From the NCBI GenBank assembly GCA_020061465.1, contig JAGUYG010000036.1:1-48034 (forward strand): DNA of 48,034 nucleotides, given 5' to 3'. The position numbers and the translations under genes are program-made. The notes under the pieces are model-generated. The model had not been told where the DNA came from. It was given only the letters and a program-made list of their open reading frames with translations, and searched no databases. The stretch comes from Ignavibacteriales bacterium. GTDB lineage: Bacteria > Bacteroidota > Ignavibacteria > Ignavibacteriales > Ignavibacteriaceae. Numbering within the stretch: the stretch's first letter is position 1; every line of letters starts with the position of its first letter. Below are positions 34,396-43,556 of this stretch, one piece after another.

Positions 34396-36621
34396 ATGTT
34401 GTTAAGGATCAATCTTATCGTCTTCTCGCTGATTGCAATTCTACAAATAGCAATTGCGCAGCCAAAAGAAATTAAGCCGGAAAAAATTCATCCAACTTCA
34501 TTTGCCATCGTCGTGGATGAAAAGACGTTCGATAATTGCCAGCCTGCTTTAACGGAATATAAAAAGGCAATCGAGAATGACGGGCTTTCGGCTTATATAA
34601 TTATTGATAATTGGCAGAAGCCGGATGATATTAAGAAAGAATTAATCAGACTCTACAACCAAAAGCCCCCGCTTGAAGGGGCTGTGTTTGTTGGGGATGT
34701 TCCGATTCCGATGCTGCGAAACGGACAGCATTTCACTTCTGCATTTAAGCTTGATGAAGATAGATATCCTTGGTTCAGGTCATCCGTGCCATCCGATCGT
34801 TATTACGACGATTTCGATTTGATGTTCGAGTATTTAGGACAGGACAGCGTTCACACACTTTCTCACTATTATGCCTTTCTGCCCGGGTCACCGCAAAGAA
34901 TTGAAAGAGAAATTTATACTGCAAGAATAAAACCTTCGGGTAAAGATATAAACAAGTATGAAGCCATTTCGAAATATCTTTTAAGAATTTCAAAACAGAA
35001 GAAAGAGAAGAAAATAATTAACAACGGATTTGTTTTTACCGGTCATGGTTATCATTCACAATCGCTTACAGCCTGGGCTGATGAAAGATTATCGCTTCGC
35101 GAGCAGTTCCCGCAGTTGTTCAAAGCAGGCGGAAGAATTAAGAATCTAAATTTTGCAATGAGCGATGAGATGAAGGAAATTCTCTTAATTGAATTGCAGC
35201 AGGATGATTTGGATTTTGCATTGTTCCATGCCCACGGCGATACCAATATGCAATTAATTTTATCTTATCCGAAAGCTAACAGCGTAAATCAAAATATTGA
35301 AGCGGTTAAGCTTTATTTAAGAAGTAAATTAAGAACTGCGCAAAGAAGAAATCAGGATATAGAGAAGACAAAAGAATATTTTATGCGTGAATTAAACGTG
35401 CCCGAATCCTGGTTTGACGGAACGTTTGGCGATTCGCTTACTATTGCCGATTCTATTTTAAATTATAAGCTCGACATTCATCTTGAAGATATTCGAATGA
35501 TTAAGCCGCAGGCAAAGTTCATCATGTTCGACGAATGCTTTAACGGCTCATTTCATCTTGACGAATACGTTGCGGGAGAGTATGTCTTTGGAAATGGTAA
35601 TGTAGTTGTTGGTGAAGCGAATACTGTAAATTGTTTACAAGATAAGTGGGCGGATGAGATGCTCGGTCTGCTTAATCTGGGTGTTAGAATTGGATTAAGG
35701 CATAAAGAAATAAACATTCTCGAATCTCACTTAATCGGAGATCCTACTTTCCGGTTTGCATCAACTTCGAAAATAGATTTTAATAAAAAGTTAGTGCTCG
35801 AAAAAAATAACATTGAGTTTTGGAGGAATCAGCTAAAATCCTCCGAAGATGAAGCAAGAGCGTTAGCGGTTAGATATCTGTATAAAAATCTTAAACAAAA
35901 ATTTGAAAAGGAACTCGTTGATAATTATCTGAATGATCATTCAATTAACGTCCGTTTAAATGCACTAAAATATTTAGCCGAATTGAATACGAAAGCATTT
36001 CACGATGTGTTAAAATTATCTGTTAACGATCCTTACGAATACATTAGAAGAAAATCGGTGGAATGGATGGGTGAAGTAAGTTTACCTGAGTTTTTGCCGT
36101 TTCTTGCAAAACATACTATAACCGATGAATCGCCGAGAGTTTCGTTTAACGGTAAGAGCGCTTTAACATTTATCGGATCATTAAAAGCTAAAGAAGAGTG
36201 TGAAAAGTTTATTGACAGCATGCCCGATGTTGCTTCAAAAGAAATATTAAAAGGACAGATGGGCGGTTACCTTAAAAGAAGCCATGAGTGGCTGAACAAT
36301 GAAATCATTCCGAATATCATGAACGATACTTTAAAGATGAGAAGCAGACTGCAGGAAATAAGAACTTTTAGAAATTATAAATTTTCCGATGCAATACCGT
36401 TCTTATTGGAACAAATGAAAAACGATGAGCAGCCTGATTCAGTTAGGAAATATATTGCGGAAGCTTTGGGATGGTTCACATTTTATTTTGATAGAGCTAA
36501 AATTGTTGAAACTATGGAAGAAATTTTGAATTCTCCCCAAACAGCGGTAGAAATTAAGAAGGAAGCACTTAGAACAAAGAACAGATTATCAGCCGGTCAG
36601 AACGATGTAATGCTTCCATAG
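34396..36621 (+). CDS. Secreted clan-CD (gingipain/C25-like) cysteine peptidase with HEAT repeats
   Basis: This is a predicted exported cysteine peptidase. A signal peptide (about 1-21) precedes a caspase/gingipain-like domain (about 30-455). The likely catalytic dyad is His280 in FHAHGD and Cys381 in FDECFNGSF, each after a hydrophobic strand as in clan CD. EGAVFVGDVPIPM near 95-107 is typical of the C25 fold. The C-terminal third (about 475-735) is alpha-helical with HEAT-like repeats (VRLNALKYLAEL, IRRKSVEWMGEV, VRKYIAEALGWF). No T9SS sorting domain follows, unlike most gingipain-type enzymes, so it may remain periplasmic. It stands alone between a MITE-like element and the efflux genes. 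Confidence 0.75.
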   Translation: MLLRINLIVFSLIAILQIAIAQPKEIKPEKIHPTSFAIVVDEKTFDNCQPALTEYKKAIENDGLSAYIIIDNWQKPDDIKKELIRLYNQKPPLEGAVFVGDVPIPMLRNGQHFTSAFKLDEDRYPWFRSSVPSDRYYDDFDLMFEYLGQDSVHTLSHYYAFLPGSPQRIEREIYTARIKPSGKDINKYEAISKYLLRISKQKKEKKIINNGFVFTGHGYHSQSLTAWADERLSLREQFPQLFKAGGRIKNLNFAMSDEMKEILLIELQQDDLDFALFHAHGDTNMQLILSYPKANSVNQNIEAVKLYLRSKLRTAQRRNQDIEKTKEYFMRELNVPESWFDGTFGDSLTIADSILNYKLDIHLEDIRMIKPQAKFIMFDECFNGSFHLDEYVAGEYVFGNGNVVVGEANTVNCLQDKWADEMLGLLNLGVRIGLRHKEINILESHLIGDPTFRFASTSKIDFNKKLVLEKNNIEFWRNQLKSSEDEARALAVRYLYKNLKQKFEKELVDNYLNDHSINVRLNALKYLAELNTKAFHDVLKLSVNDPYEYIRRKSVEWMGEVSLPEFLPFLAKHTITDESPRVSFNGKSALTFIGSLKAKEECEKFIDSMPDVASKEILKGQMGGYLKRSHEWLNNEIIPNIMNDTLKMRSRLQEIRTFRNYKFSDAIPFLLEQMKNDEQPDSVRKYIAEALGWFTFYFDRAKIVETMEEILNSPQTAVEIKKEALRTKNRLSAGQNDVMLP

Positions 36622-36632
36622 TCACTTTTAAT

Positions 36633-36662
36633 TGCAGGGCGAAATTCCATTTCGCCCCTGCA
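36633..36662. repeat. Hairpin after the C25-like peptidase gene
   Basis: The arms GCAGGGCGAAAT and ATTTCGCCCCTGC pair with one bulged base around a TCC loop, 12 bp after the stop. It lacks a T-run. It may be a terminator substitute or a dispersed palindrome. Confidence 0.55.
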
Positions 36663-36712
36663 CTCTTCTGAGAACTTTTATCCTTCAAAAACATCTAACA
36701 TGGAGAGAACTC

Positions 36713-36787
36713 ATGAATAAATGGGTTTTATTTAATTATCTTTATCAATATAATTTCAAACAAATTTGTAAAATTCCTGAAGATTAG
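36713..36787 (+). CDS. Possible 24-codon leader ORF before the efflux operon
   Basis: An ATG with GGAGAG about 6 nt upstream opens a 24-residue frame rich in Tyr, Phe and Asn that ends 12 bp before the adaptor gene. No homology is recognised. It may be a regulatory leader peptide or a chance frame in AT-rich DNA. Confidence 0.2.
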   Translation: MNKWVLFNYLYQYNFKQICKIPED

Positions 36788-36799
36788 AGGAATTAAATA

Positions 36800-38179
36800 A
36801 TGAATGAAAAAACAATACCCGCCGAAATAAATAGAAGCACTTTTATCACCACACTGAAAGAAGCCGGACGTAAAATTGAAAACAAAATACAAACGATGAA
36901 AATCCCGCCATTACTAAAAAACCGAAAAACATTACTGATAATCGGAAGCATTATAATTGTCCTGGCAATTCTTTTAATGATACCATCGAATAGTGCTGCG
37001 AGAATTCCAACTTTTACTGTAAAGAAAGATAAATTTTTAGTAGCAGTAACAGAAAGCGGTGAATTGCGCGCAAAAAATTCAGTTTCAATTTCAGCTCCCC
37101 GTATAAGAGGAAATATCAAAATAGTTTATTTGGTACCCGAAGGAACTTACGTAAAAGCGGGTGATCCTGTAGTTCAGTTCGATCCTACCGAAGCGTTAAC
37201 CAATCTTAAAGAAGCTGAATCGAAATTGGAAATTGCGCTATCGGAAAAAGAAAAGGTGATTGCAAATCAAAAAGCGGAAATGACGAGGCTTGAATCAGAC
37301 TTGAGAAGCGCAGAGCTGAGTTATGAATTGTCAAAGCTGAATTTAGAACAGATGAAATTTGAAGCTGAAATCAAACAGCAGGAAGCAAAGCTGAATCATC
37401 AAAGGAATGAGTTAAGCTTTATCAAATCAAAGCAAGATCTCGAATCGCGAAAAATTATACACCAATCTGAAATGCACAAAGTTGATATTGATGTGCAGCA
37501 GCGGCGTGCAGATTTGGAAAGGGCAAAACGGGATCTTGAAATGTTGACCCTTACATCACCCGAAGAAGGATTGGTTGTTTATGAAATAAATTGGTCTACC
37601 GGACGTAAAGTTATTTTAGGCGATGCCGTATGGCCAGGAATGACATTAGTGAGCCTTCCCGATCTTTCAACAATGGAAAGCCTTACTTATGTGAACGAAG
37701 TTGACGTAAGCCGTGTTAAAAAAGGTCTTGAAGTTTTAGTGAAGCTTGATGCTTTTCAAGACAGCAGCTTTAAAGGAAAAATCTCTTCTGTTGCGTTACT
37801 CGGTAAGAATAAGGACAGAGATTCGAATATAAAAGTATTCGAAATTACAGTGGACATTGAATCGCAGTCCGAAATTCTTAGACCCGGTATGACTACAAGC
37901 AATAAAATAATTATAAATGAAATTCCCGATGTAATTTTTATTCCGCAGGAAGCGGTATTTGAAAAAGAGGGAAAAAAGATTGTCTTTGTTAAAAATGGTT
38001 CAAGCTTCGATGAACAAACAGTTGAAGTGGGAGAGAAAAGCGAAAATTATATTGTAGTAACAAACGGTTTGAATCCGGGGGAAGAAGTAGCTTTGAGAGA
38101 CCCTAACATAAAGCTTGATGAAGAAGAAACACCGATCGAACCGGGTTCTTCAGTTCAGCTTCCGGCTGTGATGGAATGA
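36800..38179 (+). CDS. HlyD/MacA-type periplasmic adaptor of an efflux system
   Basis: This is a membrane-fusion protein linking an inner-membrane transporter to a TolC channel. The cytoplasmic N-terminus (about 1-45) precedes a single membrane segment (about 49-66). A split lipoyl-like domain (GTYVKAGDPVVQFDP, about 114-128) flanks a long coiled-coil hairpin (about 130-245, rich in Glu, Lys and Gln). A beta-barrel domain and a C-terminal membrane-proximal domain (about 290-440, PGMTTSNKI, FIPQEAVF) follow. The long cytoplasmic N-terminal extension is unusual for MacA. It is followed by a MacB-type permease and a TolC-family gene, so it forms a tripartite set. Substrate unknown. Confidence 0.87.
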   Translation: MNEKTIPAEINRSTFITTLKEAGRKIENKIQTMKIPPLLKNRKTLLIIGSIIIVLAILLMIPSNSAARIPTFTVKKDKFLVAVTESGELRAKNSVSISAPRIRGNIKIVYLVPEGTYVKAGDPVVQFDPTEALTNLKEAESKLEIALSEKEKVIANQKAEMTRLESDLRSAELSYELSKLNLEQMKFEAEIKQQEAKLNHQRNELSFIKSKQDLESRKIIHQSEMHKVDIDVQQRRADLERAKRDLEMLTLTSPEEGLVVYEINWSTGRKVILGDAVWPGMTLVSLPDLSTMESLTYVNEVDVSRVKKGLEVLVKLDAFQDSSFKGKISSVALLGKNKDRDSNIKVFEITVDIESQSEILRPGMTTSNKIIINEIPDVIFIPQEAVFEKEGKKIVFVKNGSSFDEQTVEVGEKSENYIVVTNGLNPGEEVALRDPNIKLDEEETPIEPGSSVQLPAVME

Positions 38180-38280
38180 TGAATATGCCGATTCTAAAAG
38201 ATTCGACTATTAATTGTTCGACTTTGACTTCAGGTCAAATTGAAAACGTTTTAATTAAAACATATCATTAAAGTGCTTCG

Positions 38281-39585
38281 ATGAATAATCTTGAATCATT
38301 CGTAATCGGAATAAGGGGTCTTCAATCCAATAAGCTAAGAGCTGCACTTACAATGCTTGGTATTGTTTTCGGTGTGGCTGCTGTAATTGCTATGATGTCG
38401 ATTGGTGAAGGTGCCCGGCAGGAAACTCTTCAGCAAATCGAGTTGATGGGAACGAACAACATAATTATTAACAAGATAGCGGTAAAACAAAACAGCGGAA
38501 ACAAAACGGCTTCGTTCAGTCCCGGGCTTACATTAAAAGATGCAGCAGCAATTAAGGAGCTTAATCCGCTCGTAGAACACATCACACCGATGAGGGAGAT
38601 GGCAGTTCAGGTTATATATAAATCAAGTGTGTTAGAAACAAAACTTGTAGGAACTACCCCTGAATATCTCAATGCATTCAATACGAGATTGGCTGCGGGT
38701 TCATTCTTTAAGTCGTTTCATTTAGATTCTTATTCCAACGTGTGTGTTATAGGTACCGGAATAAAAAATAAGCTGTTCAAATTTGAAAATCCTATTAATA
38801 AAAAAATTAAAATCGGCGAGCTTTGGTTTACTATCATCGGTGTTGCATCTCCCAAAAATGTTGCTGCCTCATCCATAACAGGTCTCGGCGTAAGAAATTT
38901 TAATGAAGATATTTATATACCTATCACAACGATGATGTATAAAACGGAAAAGATTGAAACAGAAAGTTTTTTTATCACTACCGGAAGAGGCATGATGATT
39001 TTTGGCAATCAGGATCAGGCGAAAGTAGTTGATAGAAATTCACTTGACCAGCTAACAGTAAAAGTAACAAATTCAGATCAATTAAAAGAAGCGGCTCATT
39101 TGGTTTCAAGAATAATGGAACGACGGCATTACGGCGTAAAAGATTACGAAATAGTTTTACCCGAGCAACTGCTTGAACAAAAACAAAAGACTCAAAAAAT
39201 ATTCAACGTAGTAATGGGAGCGATTGCCGGTATCTCGTTATTGGTTGGAGGAATCGGTATAATGAATATTATGCTGGCAAACATTATGGAACGCACAAGA
39301 GAGATTGGAGTTCGACGTGCAGTGGGGGCAACCCGCACCGATGTGCTTAAACAATTTATTTTTGAAGCGCTTACTATAAGCGTGCTCGGCGGATTTATCG
39401 GAATTTTCATAGGATTTGTTTTGACTTCTTTAATTTCAACTTATGCTGATTGGAAGACCATTATTTCGCCTTTTTCAGTAGTGCTTGCTTTTGTAGTATC
39501 GGTTGCAACCGGATTGATATTCGGAATATATCCTGCTAAGCAAGCTGCAGATAAAAATCCAATTGAATCGCTGCGTTATGAATAA
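38281..39585 (+). CDS. MacB/FtsX-type ABC permease without its ATPase
   Basis: This is an inner-membrane mechanotransmission permease of the MacB family. The N-terminal membrane segment (about 20-40, AALTMLGIVFGVAAVIAMMS) is followed by the periplasmic MacB_PCD domain (about 42-290) and three C-terminal membrane segments (about 310-330, 355-380, 395-415) with the FtsX signature MERTREIGVRRAVGATR. The 434-residue chain has no nucleotide-binding domain, and no ATPase gene lies next to it. The 100-bp gap before it contains no trace of one. A separate ATPase must be supplied from elsewhere. It works with the adaptor at 36800 and the TolC at 39909. Confidence 0.87.
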   Translation: MNNLESFVIGIRGLQSNKLRAALTMLGIVFGVAAVIAMMSIGEGARQETLQQIELMGTNNIIINKIAVKQNSGNKTASFSPGLTLKDAAAIKELNPLVEHITPMREMAVQVIYKSSVLETKLVGTTPEYLNAFNTRLAAGSFFKSFHLDSYSNVCVIGTGIKNKLFKFENPINKKIKIGELWFTIIGVASPKNVAASSITGLGVRNFNEDIYIPITTMMYKTEKIETESFFITTGRGMMIFGNQDQAKVVDRNSLDQLTVKVTNSDQLKEAAHLVSRIMERRHYGVKDYEIVLPEQLLEQKQKTQKIFNVVMGAIAGISLLVGGIGIMNIMLANIMERTREIGVRRAVGATRTDVLKQFIFEALTISVLGGFIGIFIGFVLTSLISTYADWKTIISPFSVVLAFVVSVATGLIFGIYPAKQAADKNPIESLRYE

Positions 39586-39908
39586 TTTATTCGTGCCCAA
39601 TAAGCATTAATAAAATCGATAAAATCTAACCAAAGATATTTGAAATTTTAATTGTAAGTAAAAAACAAATAACAAAACTCAAATTGCAAATAAACACCAA
39701 ATAACAAATTCAAAATCTAAAAAGCTTGTTAGCCTGCGGTTTGATTTTTTGATATTTGAAGGTTGAATATTATTTGTCCTATGGATCCTACGGATAATTT
39801 GTTTTTTGAGATTTGGGATTTTATATCTAAGAGATTTTCTCTTAGTTTCGAAAGATTAATAATCAAATTCAAAGTTTTGCTCATAAATTATGCGGAGTAT
39901 ATCAGCTT
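39586..39908. other. AT-rich spacer with a CAAATAACAAA-type repeat
   Basis: No gene is seen. At 39661-39722 lies a low-complexity stretch built from CAAATAACAAA-like words, with partly complementary words (ATATTTG, TTATTTG) at about 39750-39800. A related stretch occurs at 41453-41519. Confidence 0.55.
39661..39722 (+). repeat. CAAATAACAAAACTCAAA-type dispersed repeat, copy 1
   Basis: Words CAAATAACAAAACTCAAA, GCAAATAAACACCAA and AAATTCAAAATC appear in the same order as in copy 2 at 41453-41519. Confidence 0.55.
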
Positions 39909-41348
39909 ATGAGAATCATAATTCAAATTTTCTTTTCTCTGCTTTTATTTTCTCAATTCTTGCCGGCTCAAAGAATATTGACTCTTGAAGATGCACTTTC
40001 GATAGCATTGAAAGAAAGCTATGGAATTAAATCAGCCGGGTATTCATTAATTAGCTCGCAGAAAACGTTGGAAGCAGCTAAGCTGGGGCTTAGAACTTCC
40101 GTAAATATGGAATTTGATCTGCCGCGTTATGCAAGAACACTTTCAAGTCAATTCAATCCTTCAACAGGTATTGAAGAGTTTTTTGAGGTGGGTTACACTA
40201 CATTCGAAAGCAGATTATTTTTTTCGCAGCCCATTGTTTTTACTAACGGAACTTTCTCGCTCGTAGGTTCTCTTTGGCGGAGGGATCAGTTTAAACAAGA
40301 TCAGGATATTCCGATTGATTATTATACAAACTTAAGCCTTCGTTTAAGGCAGCCGCTTTTTACGTTTAACTCGCTATCGGCAAATTTATCTCGTGCTGAA
40401 ATCAATTTAAAAAAATCAGAAAGGAACTACACACGAGCAAAAAGAGGTGTTATATACGATGTAACATCAGGATTTTATCGGCTATATCAGGCAAAGAAGA
40501 ATGTTGAAATCACGCGAGAAAAGGTAAATCAGACCAAGGCTTCATATAATACTGCGGCGAACAAATTTAAAGCGGGACTTATCGCCGAAGTAGAAGCATT
40601 GCAGCTTGAGGTTGATCTTGCATCCAGTAAGAATGAGCTGTTGAATGCCGAAAGAAATTTTAATGAAGAGAAAGACGAGTTCAAGCTTTTAATAGGCTTA
40701 CCGCTGGAAGAGAGTATAGATGTGATTGCCGAAATTGATTACAGTCCTATCGAAGTAAACGTTGAAACTGCAATAGAGTATGCAATTACAAACCGCTCTG
40801 AATTATTAAACGCCGAATCGGATATTGATCTGCGAAATTTAGCGGTAGATGAAGTTGATTCGCGTGGTAATATCAGCGCTTTGCTTTCGGCTAATTTCGG
40901 AATAAACAAAAACGATAATACTTTTCGCGATATTTTTAGAGATTTTGCCGAGGATAGAAGTCTTGTTCTTACATTATCCGTTCCTGTAGTTGATTGGGGA
41001 AGAAACAGACGTGAAGTTGAGTCGGCTAAAGCTGATTTAGATTTAGCAATCTTATATTACTCGAATCAAAAACAGCAGGTACAAAAAGAAATTATAGCTA
41101 TTGTAAACAAAATTGAATCGGCAAAGGCGCGTGTAGAAGTATTGAGTAAAAGTGTGGAAGTAGCACAAAAGAGCTACGATATAAGTCTTGCACGTTTCCA
41201 GGCAGGAACGATCACAAGTTTTGATCTTTCGCAAATGCAGCTTCGGTTAACGGATGCAAAAACTAATAGTTTAAATGCGTTGATAGATTATAAGCTTTCA
41301 GTTGCCGATCTTGCAAGAAAAACTTTACATGATTTTGAGGGGAGATGA
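39909..41348 (+). CDS. TolC-family outer-membrane efflux channel
   Basis: This is an outer-membrane efflux protein of 479 residues. The signal peptide (about 1-20, LPAQ) precedes LTLEDALSIALKES-type repeat starts, beta-strand segments near 85-145, and long helices with many Ala, Glu and Lys (about 155-265 and 355-475). The two-fold repeat is visible in the motifs LEVDLASSKNELLNAERN and KSYDISLARFQAGTITSFD. It is the exit channel for the adaptor/permease pair upstream, although a 323-bp spacer separates it from the permease, so it may have its own promoter. Confidence 0.9.
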   Translation: MRIIIQIFFSLLLFSQFLPAQRILTLEDALSIALKESYGIKSAGYSLISSQKTLEAAKLGLRTSVNMEFDLPRYARTLSSQFNPSTGIEEFFEVGYTTFESRLFFSQPIVFTNGTFSLVGSLWRRDQFKQDQDIPIDYYTNLSLRLRQPLFTFNSLSANLSRAEINLKKSERNYTRAKRGVIYDVTSGFYRLYQAKKNVEITREKVNQTKASYNTAANKFKAGLIAEVEALQLEVDLASSKNELLNAERNFNEEKDEFKLLIGLPLEESIDVIAEIDYSPIEVNVETAIEYAITNRSELLNAESDIDLRNLAVDEVDSRGNISALLSANFGINKNDNTFRDIFRDFAEDRSLVLTLSVPVVDWGRNRREVESAKADLDLAILYYSNQKQQVQKEIIAIVNKIESAKARVEVLSKSVEVAQKSYDISLARFQAGTITSFDLSQMQLRLTDAKTNSLNALIDYKLSVADLARKTLHDFEGR

Positions 41349-41452
41349 TCATCTTTCCGGAATCAACATTTTTTTATTTGAAGTAAATCATATTTCGGTT
41401 ATGAACAGTTTTATGAGAAAATATTGTAAAGAAATAGAGGTGTAGGATAAAG

Positions 41453-41519
41453 TTCAAATAACAAAACTCAAACTACAAATAAGTACCAATAGATAAATCC
41501 AAAATTCAAAACCAAAATA
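41453..41519 (+). repeat. CAAATAACAAAACTCAAA-type dispersed repeat, copy 2
   Basis: This is a diverged copy of the stretch at 39661-39722, between the convergent TolC and methylglyoxal synthase genes. Confidence 0.55.
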
Positions 41520-41540
41520 CTTTCTCCAAATCCGATTTGA

Positions 41541-42026
41541 TTAAAAATCTAATCCAAGCTTCTTTAACTCCTCAGCGCGGTTTATTCTATCCTCGTAATC
41601 GATAAGCAGGCGTTCATATTCTTCCGACATTAATGGAGAAGAAATAATAAAATCGGCGGAAGAACGATTACAGGCTACAGGTATATTATAAACCACCGCA
41701 ATTCTTAGCAGCGCTTTAATATCCGGATCGTGGGGAAGCGGCTCTAATGGATCCCAAAAGAAAATTAAGAAATCAATTTCGCCTTCAGAAATTTTTGCTC
41801 CGACCTGCTGATCTCCCCCAAGCGGTCCGCTTTTAAACCTATGTACATTCAACTTTAATTCATTAGCTAAAATACCGCCTGTCGTTCCCGTTCCGTAAAG
41901 TTTGTGCTCAGCTAACAAACCTCTATTGAACTTTGCCCATTCAAGTAAATCTGTCTTTTTATTATCATGCGCAATCAAGGCGATCTTTTTCCTCTTTGCT
42001 GTTTTGATGATTTTTTTAGTCATCAT
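41541..42026 (-). CDS. mgsA: Methylglyoxal synthase
   Basis: This cytoplasmic enzyme converts dihydroxyacetone phosphate to methylglyoxal and phosphate, a relief valve for sugar-phosphate stress and phosphate limitation. At 161 residues it is slightly longer than the E. coli enzyme. The expected motifs are all present: LIAHDNKK (His20, Lys24), the phosphate-binding GTGTTGG (45-51), [11 protein letters not shown] with catalytic Asp72, and LEPLPHDPD with His99. It is the only clear minus-strand gene in the window and is convergent with the TolC gene. It neighbours a sucrose operon, but a functional link beyond sugar-phosphate balance is not shown. Confidence 0.95.
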   Translation of the reverse strand: MMTKKIIKTAKRKKIALIAHDNKKTDLLEWAKFNRGLLAEHKLYGTGTTGGILANELKLNVHRFKSGPLGGDQQVGAKISEGEIDFLIFFWDPLEPLPHDPDIKALLRIAVVYNIPVACNRSSADFIISSPLMSEEYERLLIDYEDRINRAEELKKLGLDF

Positions 42027-42350
42027 TAATTCCTTCGTTTTTTAATTATGAAATTATCATGAGAAAAGATACGTGTTAAGCGCTGATGTTTCAATGAATG
42101 TTTGATTATGTATTTGTTAAAATTATCCAGGTACAATGAATTTTACACCAGCGCTGTCCAAAATAATTTTGAACTTATAAATGAGTCTTCTCTAAAAAGG
42201 TATTTTTGTTATAGAAATGTTCGATTATTAAGAATATTCGAATACAAAATTTCTAAATATGACCTTTTTAGATACGCCTCATAAATAAAATTAAAACGTC
42301 TCAAAATTTCTAATCAACTTTCTTCATTTCAACATCAGACCCCTATTTCA

Positions 42351-42370
42351 TCCCCGAAAGCTTTCGGGGA
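42351..42370. repeat. 20-bp perfect palindrome (TCCCCGAAAG/CTTTCGGGGA)
   Basis: It has perfect dyad symmetry without a loop, in the long spacer upstream of the sucrose operon. It is probably a dispersed palindromic repeat; an operator is possible but unsupported. Confidence 0.75.
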
Positions 42371-42516
42371 TTCTGATATTACAGCGATTAAATTGTCTAT
42401 AAATATATTGTCCCTACCGGGACAAAAACACGTTTATTTTTCTTGAGAGAAAATAATAGCCCCTTTAGGGACCAAGTATTTTTAGAATTATTTAATCACC
42501 ACAAGATTTCAAAGAT

Positions 42517-42541
42517 CCGCCTGCCTGGCGGCAGACAGGTG
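42517..42541. repeat. GC-rich near-palindrome (CCTGCCTGG..CAGACAGG)
   Basis: Imperfect inverted arms CGCCTGCCTG and CAGACAGGTGG surround GCGG. It resembles the CTGCC/GGTAGA-type near-palindrome at about 176-202, so the two may be one repeat family. Confidence 0.5.
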
Positions 42542-42662
42542 GAAGGATATTTTGTACAGGAATGTTTTACTCATAACTTTTCCCATACATTTTATCAATC
42601 CGTTTGCTTTTTTATGAAATTATTTTATAATGTTATAAATACAAACTAATCATAGTAGAATT

Positions 42663-43556
42663 ATGTTTAGAATTACATCAATCGGGGAAATATTGTTCGA
42701 TGTTTATCCAAATGAAAAAAAAATTGGCGGTGCTCCGTTCAATTTTCTTTATCATGTTTTTAAATTAACGGGAGAAGGAATCTTTGTAAGCAGAATTGGC
42801 AGGGATGAACCCGGCGAGGAAATATTGAGATTTTTAAAATCACAAAACATAAGCACCCGGTTCATTCAAATTGATGACAAATATCCTACCGGAGCCGCAA
42901 AACCTTATTTAGATGAACATAAAGTACCTTCATGGAAAATAGAAGAACCTTCCGCATACGATTTTATCGAACTAAATGATAAGATATTGTCAGTAGTAGA
43001 AAACCAAACTGATTGCCTTTACTTTGGAACATTAGCACAGCGAAATGAAAAATCAAAGAATACAATAAAATCGCTGCTCGGTAAAAAGATTAAATACTTC
43101 TGCGACCTTAACCTCCGGCAGAATTTTTATACGAGCGAAATTATTCAACATGCGCTTCTTACTTCCGATATTGTAAAAATGAACGTTGAAGAACTTAAAT
43201 TAGTTAATGAGATGCTTATTAAACAGCCATTCGAAATAGAAAGAACCGCAGGCGATGTAAAAAATAAATTCAACATTGATTTGCTTTGCATAACGATGGG
43301 AGAAGAAGGATCGATATTGCTAAGTAAAAATATAGCCGATTATTACAGAATAAAAGTTGATAATATAATCGACACCGTCGGTGCAGGCGATGCTTATGCG
43401 GCAATTCTTTGCATCGGATATTTAGCCGGATTGCCTTTTGAGAAAATAAATAAATTAGCTTCAGAATTCGCAGCTGAAATCATTCAGATTAATGGAGCTA
43501 TTCCCCACGATGAAACTATTTACAATAAATATAAAGGAAGATTGGTAAATGAATAA
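42663..43556 (+). CDS. PfkB-family sugar kinase, probably fructokinase
   Basis: This cytoplasmic carbohydrate kinase most likely phosphorylates fructose. It has 297 residues with the PfkB N-terminal signature IGGAPFNFLYHV (about 22-33) and the C-terminal signature DTVGAGDAYAA with catalytic Asp243 and the GAGD anion hole (240-243). Its stop overlaps the next start by 8 bp in the sequence ATGAATAA, so translation is coupled to sucrose-phosphate synthase. In this operon the enzyme would recycle the fructose released by sucrose synthase or return it to sucrose-phosphate synthase as fructose-6-phosphate after isomerase steps. The substrate call rests on family plus context. Confidence 0.88.
   Translation: MFRITSIGEILFDVYPNEKKIGGAPFNFLYHVFKLTGEGIFVSRIGRDEPGEEILRFLKSQNISTRFIQIDDKYPTGAAKPYLDEHKVPSWKIEEPSAYDFIELNDKILSVVENQTDCLYFGTLAQRNEKSKNTIKSLLGKKIKYFCDLNLRQNFYTSEIIQHALLTSDIVKMNVEELKLVNEMLIKQPFEIERTAGDVKNKFNIDLLCITMGEEGSILLSKNIADYYRIKVDNIIDTVGAGDAYAAILCIGYLAGLPFEKINKLASEFAAEIIQINGAIPHDETIYNKYKGRLVNE

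Larger units (their letters stand above)
42027..42662. other. Divergent spacer with palindromic repeats
   Basis: No convincing gene is seen between mgsA and the sugar kinase. It holds a 20-bp palindrome (42351-42370), short inverted words around 42411-42424 (GTCCC/GGGAC), and a CCTGCCTGGCGGCAGACAGG near-palindrome at about 42517-42541. Promoters for both directions should lie here but were not recognised. Confidence 0.6.

Noticed and set aside
34396-36621. Caspase-HEAT type defence effector
   Set aside because: The protein has a signal peptide and no defence genes around it, so an envelope peptidase is more likely.
36800-39585. RND-type efflux pump
   Set aside because: The permease is 434 residues with FtsX/MacB features, not a 1000-residue RND transporter.
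42102-42284. 60-codon open frame in the mgsA upstream spacer
   Set aside because: It has AT-rich composition, no ribosome site and no family resemblance; chance is the simplest explanation.
42443-42649. 68-codon open frame before the sugar kinase
   Set aside because: It overlaps a GC-rich palindromic repeat, has no ribosome site and shows no recognisable domain.
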